Notes: a model not told the origin generated them from the letters alone. 64,000 bases of DNA from Streptomyces sp. CNQ-509 (GCF_001011035.1 NZ_CP011492.1:3295501-3359500); one strand, 5' to 3'. Shown: positions 27,885 to 37,012, counted from the first letter of the stretch. A program made the numbers and translations.

Positions 27885-28297
27885 GGCCGCGCCCTCCGCG
27901 GCAGCGGCGCGGTCACGGTGATCCGCCCGCGGCCGGGTCCGAGATCGTCCTCGCCGCCGGTGGTCATGCAGTACCCACCGGCCTGGTGGACTCCGAGCCG
28001 CAGAATGGCGCTGCCCTCCCGGTCCCGGCTGATCCGGTCCCACGAGTCGACCAGGCACACGGCACGGGCGGCGGCCTGCCGCATGGCGTACGTCATCGCG
28101 TCCCACTGCGGCCGCGGCCAGTTCGTCAGCGCGTGATCCCCCCGGTCGACCCACTCCCCGGCGACCACCCAGCCCCGCTCGGCGGCATACCGGCGGCAAC
28201 GCGCTATGCGCTCGTCCAGAGCGGCCGTCGCCAGCGTGGCGTGCCGGTCGTAGAGGAACGCGAGTGTGGGCCGGGTGGGTGGGGCTGGGGTGTCCAT
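27881..28297 (-). CDS. Resolvase-like (serine recombinase N-terminal) protein
   Basis: A 138-aa protein resembling only the N-terminal part of large serine recombinases: LAFLYDRHATL at the strand where YxRxS is normal, ALDERIARCRRYAAERGW, and RPQWDAMTYAMRQ before CLVDSWDRISRD (cf. the Y/S..DRxxRD motif). The catalytic Ser position is occupied by His/Ala (DRHATL), so recombinase activity is doubtful. Such short degenerate proteins are common beside XRE regulators in Streptomyces. The ATG at 28297 is preferred over GTG 28306 for its AGGTGAG ribosome-binding site. Confidence 0.65.
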   Translation of the reverse strand: MDTPAPPTRPTLAFLYDRHATLATAALDERIARCRRYAAERGWVVAGEWVDRGDHALTNWPRPQWDAMTYAMRQAAARAVCLVDSWDRISRDREGSAILRLGVHQAGGYCMTTGGEDDLGPGRGRITVTAPLPRRARP

Positions 28298-28421
28298 GAC
28301 GCTCACCTGTCGTCGGTGATCAGATCGTCACCGACCGTAAGGCCAACGCGAGCGTGGCCACCATGGCACTATTCCTTGGGGCCGATCGAAGGTGCTAATG
28401 AGCGTGAGGACGACGTGCAGG

Positions 28422-29612
28422 TCACAGGGGCAGTCGTACGGTGTCTGCCAGCTCGCGCATCTCCGGGGTGAGCGTCCGTCGACGTTCGACCACCCGGCCC
28501 ACGATGTCCCGCGCATACCGCTGATGCGGAAGCCATTGCGGCGCCGCCGCGCGTACCTGACGCAGCGTCGTCATTGCGTCCGAATAACGGCGCAACCGCA
28601 CCTGCGCGTTCGCCACGTCCAAGCGGTGCCGACTCCAGTTCGCCAATGTCGTGCGCATCCCTCCAGCCGCCAGCGGCTCCGCCAGGGCCAGCACATGATC
28701 GGGCTGATCCAGGATCATCGCGTTCTCGCACTCCTTGAGTGCGACCGTCGTGGGGCCGAACATGCGAATCGGGTCCGCGCCAGACTGCTGCTCGTGACCG
28801 ATCACGACGGCTGCTGCCTGCGCCATCCGCAGCGCATCCGCAGCTGCGCCGTCCCGGGCATCCCGCACCGACGAGTTGGAGACGCGGAGCAGCATCCAAC
28901 CCCACGCGGCCAGTTCGTCCGCTGTTGCGCGGGACAACCGGGCTGGCTCCGCATCATCCGCCCAGCGCACTGCATACTCATGCGCTTCTCCGAGTCGCCC
29001 CTGCCGAAGTAGCAGCCAGCACAGAGAGTTGACCATCGCAATGCCCTGGACGTGATCCCCAGCGTCCTGCAAGTGCCGGGACATCAGCTCCTCGGCGGCG
29101 TCGAACTGACGAGTCTGGGTGAGCAACCATCCGGTCAGAAGCATCACCCGGAACCGCAGGTGACGCCCTTCCCGCGTGTGGGCGGCCAGGATCTCGGCGT
29201 CTCGGAGCAGGCGCGGCAACACGTCCGCGATCTCGACGAACTGGTGCCGGGCACGGAGCCTCAGCATGTCCTCTAGAGCGGACCGCACGCCCCCAGCGGT
29301 GGGAGGCTCAGTGATGTCGTCCGGTGGTGGAGAGGAAAGGGCCTGCCGCACGGACGCCCACCGGTCGAACGTCGGCGGGTCGGCGACTTCATCGGTACGG
29401 CTGCGGATGAGACTGCTGGTAGGGACGCGCAGTGCGACGGCGAATCTCCGGGCGGTCTCCAGCCGCGTGTCGGTGAGTTCGCCCTGCTCCAGCTTACGGA
29501 CCAGAGAGACGGACAGGCCAGCGGCTGCGGCTAGCTCCCGCTGCGTCAGTCCACGGCGCTTCCGTACCGATCGCAGGCGGTCGCCGATGTGCTCTTCGGG
29601 ATGGTCGGGCAT
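28422..29612 (-). CDS. XRE-family regulator with TPR-like C-terminal domain
   Basis: A 396-aa protein with an N-terminal HTH (LRSVRKRRGLTQRELAAAAG at ~12-31; LVRKLEQGEL). An all-helical region of about 300 residues with TPR-like pairs follows (FDAAEELMSRHLQDAG; GRLGEAHEYAVRWADDA). The layout matches ligand- or peptide-sensing Streptomyces regulators. It sits 124 bp upstream of the resolvase-like gene on the same strand and may control it. Confidence 0.85.
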   Translation of the reverse strand: MPDHPEEHIGDRLRSVRKRRGLTQRELAAAAGLSVSLVRKLEQGELTDTRLETARRFAVALRVPTSSLIRSRTDEVADPPTFDRWASVRQALSSPPPDDITEPPTAGGVRSALEDMLRLRARHQFVEIADVLPRLLRDAEILAAHTREGRHLRFRVMLLTGWLLTQTRQFDAAEELMSRHLQDAGDHVQGIAMVNSLCWLLLRQGRLGEAHEYAVRWADDAEPARLSRATADELAAWGWMLLRVSNSSVRDARDGAAADALRMAQAAAVVIGHEQQSGADPIRMFGPTTVALKECENAMILDQPDHVLALAEPLAAGGMRTTLANWSRHRLDVANAQVRLRRYSDAMTTLRQVRAAAPQWLPHQRYARDIVGRVVERRRTLTPEMRELADTVRLPL

Positions 29613-29697
29613 GCTGACTCCCGTTCTGAGACGACACCAGAACCGTACCCACGGGACACCCCGCAGGTACCACACAAACGCCCCCGCCCGCGGACGG

Positions 29698-30168
29698 TTA
29701 CGCCACCGCACCTGCCTCACCCAGGACCAGCATCACGTGCTCGTCCTCCCCGTTCCACTCCGAGCCCGTTTGCTGGAAGCCCAGCCGCTTCAGCAAGCGC
29801 ACCGAGCCCTCGTTGCCCACGTACGGGTCCGCGTGCAGGGGGCGGTTGCGTTCCAGTTCCAGGAATGCGGCCACCGCCCGGGTGCCTATGCCGCGGCCCC
29901 AGAACTCCCGGCCGAAGACATAGCCCAGGAACCGGCGGTCGCCGTCCCACCAGGCCACCACACCGCCCGCGACCTTCCCGTCGACCTCCACCGTCTGCAC
30001 CAGGCCCGTCGGGTCCCCCAGGATCCGCTCCCGCCAGTGCGTCATGAAGCGCTCCCGCTCGCGCGGCGGGAAGTGGGACCGGCGCACGTTCTCCGGGTCG
30101 TGCTCGTGCGCGAAGAAGACCTCCAGGTCCTCCTCCGCCACATCTCTCAGCAGGATCTTCTCCGTCAT
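29698..30168 (-). CDS. GNAT-family N-acetyltransferase (RimJ/RimL-like)
   Basis: A 156-aa protein with the acetyl-CoA loop region FWGRGIGTRAVAAFLELE (Q/RxxGxG/A type) near residue 88 and the C-terminal motif NEGSVRLLKRLGF of RimJ/RimL-type acetyltransferases. Acceptor not known. ATG 30168 is used because the upstream open frame would run over the region with the TetR operator. Confidence 0.88.
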   Translation of the reverse strand: MTEKILLRDVAEEDLEVFFAHEHDPENVRRSHFPPRERERFMTHWRERILGDPTGLVQTVEVDGKVAGGVVAWWDGDRRFLGYVFGREFWGRGIGTRAVAAFLELERNRPLHADPYVGNEGSVRLLKRLGFQQTGSEWNGEDEHVMLVLGEAGAVA

Positions 30169-30223
30169 GCCGCCGAGTCTCGCACCCGCCACTGACATCA
30201 CCGCCCCGCCCTTGCTGAAGCCA

Positions 30224-30238
30224 TGAATCACTGCTTCA
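30224..30238. promoter_or_regulatory. Possible TetR operator
   Basis: TGAATCACTGCTTCA is a 15-bp near-palindrome (TGAATCA / TGCTTCA around one base) 9 bp before the TetR start. It fits autorepression but is unproven. Confidence 0.45.
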
Positions 30239-30247
30239 ATCCTTCCT

Positions 30248-30889
30248 ATGCCCTACCGTCGCACCCCCGCCGTCCAGGCGCGGATGGACGGCCGGCGGGA
30301 CGCCGTCCTCGGCGCCGCCCGCGCGCTGCTCGCCGACGAGGGGTACGCCGGGTGCACCGTCGCCGCCGTCGCCGCGCGGGCCCGTATCGCCACCGGCAGC
30401 GTCTACCGGCACTTCCCCAGCAAGTCCGTGCTCGCCGTCGAGCTGTTCCGCAGCGTCGTCACCGCCGAGGTCGACGCCGTGTCCGCCGCGGCCCGCAGGC
30501 CCGAAGACCCCGCCGAGGGGGTCGCCGCCGCCGTGGAGACGTTCGCGCGCCGGGCGCTGGCCAGTCCGCGGCTGGCGTACGCGCTGCTCGTCGAGCCCGT
30601 CGACACCGCCGTCGAGGCCGAACGGCTCGTCTTCCGGCGGGCGTTCCGCGACGTGTTCGCGGCGCGTATCGCCGAGGGCACCGGCAGCGGGCGGCTGCCG
30701 CGGCAGGATCCGCTGCTGACCGCCGCCGGTCTCGTCGGGGCGTGTGCGGAAGCCCTCATCGGGCCGCTGTCCGGCGCAGCCGGAAGCGCGGCGACCGGCC
30801 GCACGGAAGGGCCCGGGCCCCACACCCCCGCGCACCTCGTCGCCTTCACCCTGCGAGCCCTGGGAGTCCCCCATGCCGACCACCCATGA
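30248..30889 (+). CDS. TetR-family regulator
   Basis: A 213-aa regulator with HTH residues ~15-60 (ALLADEGYAGCTVAAVAARA; GSVYRHFPSKSVLAVELF) and a helical ligand domain. Its 3' end overlaps the acyl-CoA dehydrogenase start by 17 bp on the same strand, so it heads a two-gene operon and probably senses an acyl-CoA or related ligand. Confidence 0.9.
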   Translation: MPYRRTPAVQARMDGRRDAVLGAARALLADEGYAGCTVAAVAARARIATGSVYRHFPSKSVLAVELFRSVVTAEVDAVSAAARRPEDPAEGVAAAVETFARRALASPRLAYALLVEPVDTAVEAERLVFRRAFRDVFAARIAEGTGSGRLPRQDPLLTAAGLVGACAEALIGPLSGAAGSAATGRTEGPGPHTPAHLVAFTLRALGVPHADHP

Positions 30890-32534
30890 GGTCACCAACC
30901 AGCCCCCGCCCCTCACCTCCTACGACGTCTCCGCCTACCCCGCCCTCCTGGAGTCCCTCCGCGCCCACGGCGCCTCCTGGGCCGAGGACGAGGTGCGCGA
31001 ACTCGGGCTCCTCGCCGGCGGGCCGCAGGCCCAGGAGTGGGCCCGCAGCGTCGAGGAGCACCCGCCCGTGCTGCGTACCCACGACCGCTACGGGCACCGG
31101 ATCGACGAGGTCGAGTTCTCTCCGCACTGGCACGACCTGATGCGTACCGCCGTCGGCCACGGCCTGCACGCCGCGCCCTGGCGGGCGCGCACCCCCGGCG
31201 CGCACGTCGCGCGCGCCGCGAAGCTCTTCGTCTGGGGCCAGACCGACGCCGGGCACCTGTGCCCGGTCTCCATGACGTACGCCGCCGTGCCCGCCCTGCG
31301 CACCTCGCCGGACCTCGCCGCCGCGTACGAGCCGCTGCTGACCTCCGCCGCGTACGACTTCGGGCTTCGCCCGCCCACCACCAAGTCCGGCCTCATCGCG
31401 GGCATGTCGATGACGGAGAAGCAGGGCGGCTCCGACGTACGCGCCAACACCACCCGCGCCGTACCGGCAGGCGACGGCGACGGGCTCTACGCGCTCACCG
31501 GGCACAAGTGGTTCACCTCCGCACCCATGTCCGACGTCTTCCTCACCCTCGCCCAGGCGCCCGGCGGGCTGTCCTGCTTCCTCGTCCCGCGCGTGCTGCC
31601 GGACGGCACCCGCAACGCCATCCGGCTCATGCGCCTGAAGGACAAGCTCGGCAACCGCTCCAACGCCTCCGCGGAGATCGAGTACGAAGGGGCGGTCGGC
31701 CATCTCGTCGGCGAGGAAGGGGAGGGTGTGAAGACCATCATCAAGATGGTGAACATGACGCGGCTCGACTGCGCCCTCGCCACCGCGGGCGGGATGCGCC
31801 TCGGCGTCGTCCAGGCGCTGCACCACGCCGAGCACAGGCGGGCGTTCGGCGCGCGGCTCGCGGACCAGCCGCTGATGGCGAACGTGCTCGCCGACCTCGC
31901 CGTGGAGGCCGAGGCGGCGACGGTGGCGGGGATGCGTCTCGCGGGCGCCGTCGACCGCGGCGAGACGGGCCGGGCCGACGAGCAGGAGGCCCTGTTCCGG
32001 CGGATCGGGCTCGCCGTCACCAAGTACTGGGTGTGCAAGCGCGGTCCCGCGCACGCCGCGGAGGCGCTGGAGTGCCTGGGCGGCAACGGGTACGTCGAGG
32101 AGTCCGGCATGCCGCGGCTGTACCGGGAGGCGCCGCTGCCGTCGATCTGGGAGGGCTCGGGCAACGTCGCCGCGCTCGACGCGCTGCGCGCGATGGCCCG
32201 CAGGCCGGAGACGGTGACGGCGTTCTTCGCCGAGGTCGGCGCCGCGGCGGGCGCCGACGCGCGGCTGGACGCGGCGATCGGGCGGCTGCGCAAGGACCTG
32301 GCGGACGTGACGGCGGTGGAGTACCGGGCGCGGCGGGTGGTCGAGTCGATGGCACTGGTGCTCCAGGGCGCGCTGTTGCACCGGCACGGCGACGCGGCGG
32401 TGGCGGACGCCTTCTGCGCGAGCCGCCTCGCCGGCGACGGCGGCCTGGCGTTCGGCACGCTGCCACCGGGGGCGGACACGGACACGATCCTCAAGCGGGC
32501 CCGCCCGACGGGCGGCGCGTACGGCAGGAGCTGA
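30873..32534 (+). CDS. AidB-like acyl-CoA dehydrogenase
   Basis: A 553-aa flavoprotein with acyl-CoA dehydrogenase signatures MSMTEKQGGSDVRANTT (about residue 170), HKWFTSAPMSDVFL, RRAFGARLADQPLMANVL and the C-terminal IWEGSGNVAALDALRAM. The length and long N-terminal domain are those of the AidB / isovaleryl-CoA subgroup rather than the 380-aa beta-oxidation enzymes. AidB homologues also bind DNA and respond to alkylation stress; whether this one does cannot be told. It overlaps the upstream TetR gene. Confidence 0.93.
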   Translation: MPTTHEVTNQPPPLTSYDVSAYPALLESLRAHGASWAEDEVRELGLLAGGPQAQEWARSVEEHPPVLRTHDRYGHRIDEVEFSPHWHDLMRTAVGHGLHAAPWRARTPGAHVARAAKLFVWGQTDAGHLCPVSMTYAAVPALRTSPDLAAAYEPLLTSAAYDFGLRPPTTKSGLIAGMSMTEKQGGSDVRANTTRAVPAGDGDGLYALTGHKWFTSAPMSDVFLTLAQAPGGLSCFLVPRVLPDGTRNAIRLMRLKDKLGNRSNASAEIEYEGAVGHLVGEEGEGVKTIIKMVNMTRLDCALATAGGMRLGVVQALHHAEHRRAFGARLADQPLMANVLADLAVEAEAATVAGMRLAGAVDRGETGRADEQEALFRRIGLAVTKYWVCKRGPAHAAEALECLGGNGYVEESGMPRLYREAPLPSIWEGSGNVAALDALRAMARRPETVTAFFAEVGAAAGADARLDAAIGRLRKDLADVTAVEYRARRVVESMALVLQGALLHRHGDAAVADAFCASRLAGDGGLAFGTLPPGADTDTILKRARPTGGAYGRS

Positions 32535-32736
32535 GGCGGGGAGCCCGCACGGCACGAGGCGCGCCCTTGCCGGTTCGTACGGTACGGACCGGGCGGGCGC
32601 TCCTCGTACGCGTACGGGACCGGCCGCCGCCTGGCCCGTGCGGGTCAACTGCCGTTCACCGCGGGCACCCTGTGCAAGTCGTCCTGCCCGGTCGATACTT
32701 CGGTCCATCCTGCACGCCGCACCAGGGGAGGGACCC

Positions 32737-33618
32737 TTGTCCGCCTACTCCAGACGCCGCGCCGTCGCCACGTTGTCCGCCGCCGTCGCCGGCGGTGCGC
32801 TCGCCGGGGGGCTTCCCGCGTACGCCCAGGCCGCCGAGCGCGGTGCCGGCGGCCGGGGGCGCGGGCCCGCGCCGCTCAAGCGGGCGCACGCGCACAACGA
32901 CTACCTCCACGAGCGTCCGCTCCTCGACGCGCTCGACCACGGCTTCGCCAGCGTCGAGTCGGACATCTGGCTGGTCGACGGGCAGCTCCTCGTCGCCCAC
33001 GACGAGGCGCAGCTCGATCCTGCCCGTACGCTCCAGGCGCTCTACCTCGACCCGCTGGCCCGCCGCATACGGGCCAACGGCGGCCGCGTCTACCAGGGCC
33101 ACCAGCTCACCCTGCAACTGCTCATCGACCTCAAGACCGCCGGCGACCCCACGTACCGCGCGCTCTCCGAGGTGCTGCGCGGCTACGGCTCCATCTTCAG
33201 CTCCGCCACCGGCGGCAAGGTCCGCCGCCGCGCGGTGACCGCCGTCATCTCCGGCGACCGCGGCGCCCGCGCGCCGATGGAGGCCGAGAAGCTCCGCTAC
33301 GCCTTCTACGACGGCCGCCACGACGACATCAACTCCGGTGTCCCCGCGTCGTTCATCCCGCTCATCAGCGGCAACTGGAACTCCAGCTTCACCTGGCAGG
33401 GCACCGGCACGATGCCGGCCGCCGAGCGCAACTGGCTGAACCTGATCGTCCACACCGCCCACCGGCAGGGCCAGACCATCCGCTTCTGGGCCACGCCCGA
33501 CGCCGCGGGCGAGGCGCGCGACAACATATGGCGCACGCTGCTCGACGCGAACGTGGACTGGATCAACACCGACGACCTCGCGGGCCTGCAGACGTTCCTC
33601 CGCAAGCACGACGCCTGA
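32737..33618 (+). CDS. Secreted PI-PLC/GDPD-like phosphodiesterase
   Basis: A 293-aa protein starting at TTG 32737 after a strong GGGGAGGGA site. The N-terminus SRRRAVATLSAAVAGGAL is a Tat-type signal. The catalytic barrel starts with AHAHNDYLHERPLLDALDHG and keeps VESDIWLVDG and LLVAHDEAQLD, the acid and His positions of glycerophosphodiester or PI-specific phospholipase C folds (yeast Aim6-like). It probably hydrolyses phosphodiesters outside the cell. Confidence 0.85.
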   Translation: MSAYSRRRAVATLSAAVAGGALAGGLPAYAQAAERGAGGRGRGPAPLKRAHAHNDYLHERPLLDALDHGFASVESDIWLVDGQLLVAHDEAQLDPARTLQALYLDPLARRIRANGGRVYQGHQLTLQLLIDLKTAGDPTYRALSEVLRGYGSIFSSATGGKVRRRAVTAVISGDRGARAPMEAEKLRYAFYDGRHDDINSGVPASFIPLISGNWNSSFTWQGTGTMPAAERNWLNLIVHTAHRQGQTIRFWATPDAAGEARDNIWRTLLDANVDWINTDDLAGLQTFLRKHDA

Positions 33619-33643
33619 CGCCCCGCCCGGCCGGGCCGCGGTC

Positions 33644-34258
33644 TCACACGACGTACGCCCCCTCCCGCGCCGCCACCGCCGCCGCCTCGGCGGCGCGGTC
33701 GGCGGCGGCGGGGTCGAGGGGGTCGCCGCTGGCGAGGAGGCGGTAGTACAGGGGGGCGGAGACGGCGCGGATCACCTCGTGCGGGTCGGTGCCCGCGGGG
33801 AGTTCGCCGCGGGCCACCGCCTGCTCGACGCAGGGGGCCCATTCGGCGATGCGGATCGCGTAGAACCGGTGCAAGGCCGCCGCCGCGCGGTCGTCGCAGG
33901 TGGCCGCCGCGATCACGGCGCGGAACAGCGCGCCCTGCCGCGGGTCGGTGAGGGTGCCGAGCACGAGACGGGCGTTGGCGCGCAGGTCCCCGAGGAGCGT
34001 GCCGGTCTCGGTACGCGGTACGGACTGCTCCGCCATCTCCGCGAGCAGGTCGGCGACGAGCCCGGTGGCGGAGCCCCAGCGGCGGTAGACGGTGGTCTTG
34101 CCGACCTCGGCGCGGCGGGCGACGTCGGCGAGGTCGAGGTGGGCGAAGCCCTGTTCCGCCAGGGCGTCCCCGGTGGCCCGGAGGACCGCCGCGCGGACCC
34201 GGGCGGTGCGGCCCCCGGGCCGGAGGGTGCCGGGATCGGGATCAGGCTCGGGCTTCAT
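33644..34258 (-). CDS. TetR-family regulator of the adjacent MFS exporter
   Basis: A 204-aa regulator. HTH: ALAEQGFAHLDLADVARRAE and GKTTVYRRWGSATGLVADLL. C-terminal TetR_C ligand region. It is divergent from the MFS gene with two CGTTA-armed palindromes between, which fits drug-inducible repression of the pump. Confidence 0.9.
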   Translation of the reverse strand: MKPEPDPDPGTLRPGGRTARVRAAVLRATGDALAEQGFAHLDLADVARRAEVGKTTVYRRWGSATGLVADLLAEMAEQSVPRTETGTLLGDLRANARLVLGTLTDPRQGALFRAVIAAATCDDRAAAALHRFYAIRIAEWAPCVEQAVARGELPAGTDPHEVIRAVSAPLYYRLLASGDPLDPAAADRAAEAAAVAAREGAYVV

Positions 34259-34280
34259 TAACGGGTCTCCAGTTTCGTTA
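34259..34280. promoter_or_regulatory. TetR operator candidate 1
   Basis: TAACG ... CGTTA inverted repeat (22-bp span) directly in front of the TetR start. It shares the TAACGGG half-site with the site at 34314. Confidence 0.6.
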
Positions 34281-34313
34281 GTGCCGCATTCTCTGCTACC
34301 TTCGGCTTCAGCT

Positions 34314-34335
34314 TAACGGGACACGAGTCCTGTTA
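34314..34335. promoter_or_regulatory. TetR operator candidate 2
   Basis: TAACGGGAC-ACGA-GTCCTGTTA: 9-bp arms with one mismatch, 21 bp before the MFS start codon. Confidence 0.7.
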
Positions 34336-34356
34336 GCCCGCCCGAAGGGAACCTCC

Positions 34357-35817
34357 ATGTCCGTGCTCGACAAGGCCGCCGCACCCCCGGCCCCCGCCCT
34401 CCGCATGACCGGGCGGCAGAAGCTCGTGCTCACCCTTCTCCTCGGCGCCCAGTTCATGGTCGCGGTGGACTTCTCCATCCTCAACGTCGCCCTCCCCGTC
34501 ATCGGCGCGGGGCTCGGCTTCCCGCTCGCGCACCTCCAGTGGATCGCCACCGCCTTCGCCCTCGCCGCCGCCGGCTTCACCCTCCTCTTCGGCCGGATCG
34601 CCGACCTCTTCGGCCGCAAGCGGCTCTTCCTCGGCGGCATGGCCCTGCTCGGCCTCTCCTCCGTGCTCGGCGGCCTCGCCACCTCCCCCGGGATGCTGCT
34701 CGTCGCCCGGGTACTCCAGGGCCTGGCCACCGCCGCCGTCACCCCGGCCGGGCTCTCGCTGCTCACCACCGCGTTCCCCGAGGGCCCGCTGCGGCAGCGC
34801 GCGCTCGGGCTCAACGGGGCCCTGATGTCCGCCGGCTTCACCGCGGGCGCCGTGCTCGGCGGGTTCCTCACCGACCTGCTCTCCTGGCGCTGGGCGTTCC
34901 TCGTCAACGTGCCCGTGACCGCCGCGATCCTCGCCGTCGCCCCCGCCGTCATCGCCGACTCCCGGCCCGCGGGCCGGCCCCGGCTCGACCTCCCCGGCGC
35001 GGTCACCGTCACCGGCGGGCTGCTCGCCGTCGTCTACGGGCTCACCCACGCCGGCGAGGCCGGCTGGACCGAGCCGGTCACCCTCGCCGCGCTCGGCGCG
35101 GGCGCCGCGCTCCTCACCGCGTTCTGGTTCGTGGAGAAGCGGGCGGAGAAGCCGCTGGTGCCGGTACGCATCCTGCGCCGGCCCACCGTCGTGTGGGGCA
35201 ACGCCGCCGGGCTCGTCGCCTTCCTCACCGAGACCTCCCTGGTCTTCCTCCTCACCCTCTACCTCCAGGAAGTCCTCGGCTACACCCCGCTCGCCACCGG
35301 CCTCGCCTTCGGCGTCCTGGGCCTGGGCACCGTCCTCGGCGGCACCCTCGGCGGCCGGGTCGTCGGCCGCGTCGGCAGCCGCGCGGCGATCGTCTACGGC
35401 GGCGCGGCCCAGGCCGCCGCCACCGCGGCGCTGCTCGCGCTCGGCACCTCGGGCGGCTGGATCTGGCTGCTGCTCGCGGCGACGTTCGCCGGGGGCGTCG
35501 GCAACATGCTGATGATCGTCGGCTTCATGGTCACCGCCACGTCGGGGCTGCCCGACTCCGAACAGGGCCTGGCCACGGGCCTCGCCACGATGACCCAGCA
35601 GGTCGGCATCACCATGGGCATCCCGGTGATGAGCGCCATCGCCACCGCCCGCATCACCGCCGCCGACGGCACCGGCCCCGAGGCCGTGCTCGACGGGGTC
35701 AGGACCGCGGTCGGCGTCAACGCCGCGCTCGTCCTCGCCGGAGCGCTGGCCGCGGGGGCGCTGCTCGGCCGCCGGCGGCGGGCGGCGCCGGGGACTCCGG
35801 GGACTCCGGGGCGATGA
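34357..35817 (+). CDS. DHA2-family MFS multidrug exporter
   Basis: A 486-aa protein with 14 hydrophobic spans. The proton-relay/motif D-like VDFSILNVALPVI lies in helix 1, motif A FGRIADLFGRKRLF between helices 2 and 3, and motif C-like GALMSAGFTAGAVLGG in helix 5. It exports drugs or dyes in exchange for protons. It is divergent from its TetR regulator with twin operators. The C-terminal PGTPGTPG run reflects a short tandem repeat. Confidence 0.93.
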   Translation: MSVLDKAAAPPAPALRMTGRQKLVLTLLLGAQFMVAVDFSILNVALPVIGAGLGFPLAHLQWIATAFALAAAGFTLLFGRIADLFGRKRLFLGGMALLGLSSVLGGLATSPGMLLVARVLQGLATAAVTPAGLSLLTTAFPEGPLRQRALGLNGALMSAGFTAGAVLGGFLTDLLSWRWAFLVNVPVTAAILAVAPAVIADSRPAGRPRLDLPGAVTVTGGLLAVVYGLTHAGEAGWTEPVTLAALGAGAALLTAFWFVEKRAEKPLVPVRILRRPTVVWGNAAGLVAFLTETSLVFLLTLYLQEVLGYTPLATGLAFGVLGLGTVLGGTLGGRVVGRVGSRAAIVYGGAAQAAATAALLALGTSGGWIWLLLAATFAGGVGNMLMIVGFMVTATSGLPDSEQGLATGLATMTQQVGITMGIPVMSAIATARITAADGTGPEAVLDGVRTAVGVNAALVLAGALAAGALLGRRRRAAPGTPGTPGR

Positions 35818-35890
35818 GTCGCGTACGCGGGCGGGCGGCCGGTCCGTACGCGTACACGCCCGGATCAGGCCGTAGGCGTACGCGCCCGGA

Positions 35891-36457
35891 TCAGGCCGCC
35901 CGCGGGGTCAGCACCCGCTCCACCGCGTCCCGCGTCAGCTTCCGCAGCGCCGCCGCGTCGTCCAGGTCGTTGCCCACGACGAGGCCGTCGCGCAGCACCA
36001 GCAGGAGGTCCGCCGTGCGCTCGGCGTCCGGGTGGCCGTCCGCGGCCAGCAGGTCCCGCATCAGGTCGCGGAACCAGCGCCGGTAGTCCGTCACCGCGCG
36101 GCGCACCGGGTGGTCCGGGTCGGGGTACTCGGCGGCGGCGTTGATGAAGGGGCAGCCGCGGTAGCCGGGGCCCGCGCCGGCCTCGCCGATGAAGTCGTAG
36201 ACGGCCAGCACCGTGGCCCGCGGGGCGGTGCCCGCGAGGGCCGCGGCGGCCTCCTGCTGGCGCCGGCACTGGTCGGTCACGTACGCCGCGACCAGGTCGT
36301 CCTTCGTACGGAAGTGGTGGTAGAAGGTCGCCTTCGCCACCCCGGCCTCGGCGATGATCCGGTCCACGCCCACCGCGTGCACGCCCTCGGCGTAGAAGAG
36401 CCGCGTCGCGGCGTCGAGGACGCGGCCGCGGGCGGGGGGTTTCGGCGGTGCGGTCAC
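35891..36457 (-). CDS. TetR-family regulator divergent from ohr
   Basis: A 188-aa regulator with HTH LFYAEGVHAVGVDRIIAEAG and AKATFYHHFRTKDDLVAAYV, and a C-terminal domain with RGCPFINAAAEY, a Cys-containing motif common in TetR proteins for thiol or electrophile stress. Two AGACAG-type palindromes lie in the 90-bp gap to the Ohr gene, so it likely represses both itself and ohr. Note the short direct repeat at 35857-35897 over its 3' end. Confidence 0.9.
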   Translation of the reverse strand: MTAPPKPPARGRVLDAATRLFYAEGVHAVGVDRIIAEAGVAKATFYHHFRTKDDLVAAYVTDQCRRQQEAAAALAGTAPRATVLAVYDFIGEAGAGPGYRGCPFINAAAEYPDPDHPVRRAVTDYRRWFRDLMRDLLAADGHPDAERTADLLLVLRDGLVVGNDLDDAAALRKLTRDAVERVLTPRAA

Positions 36458-36471
36458 GTGTTGACGGTAGC

Positions 36472-36485
36472 AGACAGGTCTGTCT
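36472..36485. promoter_or_regulatory. TetR operator 1 in the ohr intergenic region
   Basis: AGACAGGTCTGTCT: perfect 6-bp arms around GT. Confidence 0.75.
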
Positions 36486-36500
36486 AGTCTGAGCGGCGAT

Positions 36501-36516
36501 CAGACAGACCTGTCTG
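36501..36516. promoter_or_regulatory. TetR operator 2 in the ohr intergenic region
   Basis: CAGACAGACCTGTCTG: perfect 7-bp arms around AC, centre about 30 bp from operator 1, close to three helical turns. Confidence 0.75.
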
Positions 36517-36547
36517 TTCGATGTGGACTCCCGGAGAGGCACCTCCC

Positions 36548-36961
36548 ATGAGCGTTCTCTACACCGCGGTCGGCACCGCCAACGGCCGCGACGGCCGCGG
36601 CGTCAGCTCCGACGGCACGCTCGACGTCACGCTCGCGCCGCCGCCGGAGCTGGGCGGGACCGGCGAGGGCACCAACCCCGAGCAGCTCTTCGCCGTCGGC
36701 TACGCGGCCTGCTTCACCAGCGCCATGGGCGTCGTCGCCAAGCGCATGGACCTCGACGTCTCCGACGTCTCGACCACCGCCGAGGTCGGGATCGGCCCGA
36801 ACGACTCGGGCGGCTTCGCGCTGGAGGTGACGCTGCGGGTGGAGATGCCGGACGACATCCCCGCCGAGCGGGGCAAGGAGCTGCTGGAGGCGACGCACCA
36901 GGTGTGCCCGTACTCGAACGCGACCCGGGGCAACATTCCGGTACGGCTCGTCGTGGAGTGA
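36548..36961 (+). CDS. ohr: Organic hydroperoxide resistance protein (Ohr/OsmC)
   Basis: A 137-aa peroxidase with both active-site cysteines in context: FAVGYAACFTSAM (about C58) and HQVCPYSNATRGN (about C122). It reduces organic hydroperoxides using lipoyl thiols. ohr genes are usually run by the MarR-type OhrR; here the neighbour is TetR with two operators in the promoter region, so induction is likely through that protein. Confidence 0.93.
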   Translation: MSVLYTAVGTANGRDGRGVSSDGTLDVTLAPPPELGGTGEGTNPEQLFAVGYAACFTSAMGVVAKRMDLDVSDVSTTAEVGIGPNDSGGFALEVTLRVEMPDDIPAERGKELLEATHQVCPYSNATRGNIPVRLVVE

Positions 36962-37012
36962 TCCCGGCGCGCCGTCGCCACATCGGGGTGGGCGCACACC
37001 TAGCGTGACGCC

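Noticed and set aside
35857..35897. Direct repeat of CGCCCGGATCAGGCC
   Set aside because: Two 15-bp copies 26 bp apart at a gene end. Likely a local slippage duplication, with no sign of a mobile element or attachment site.
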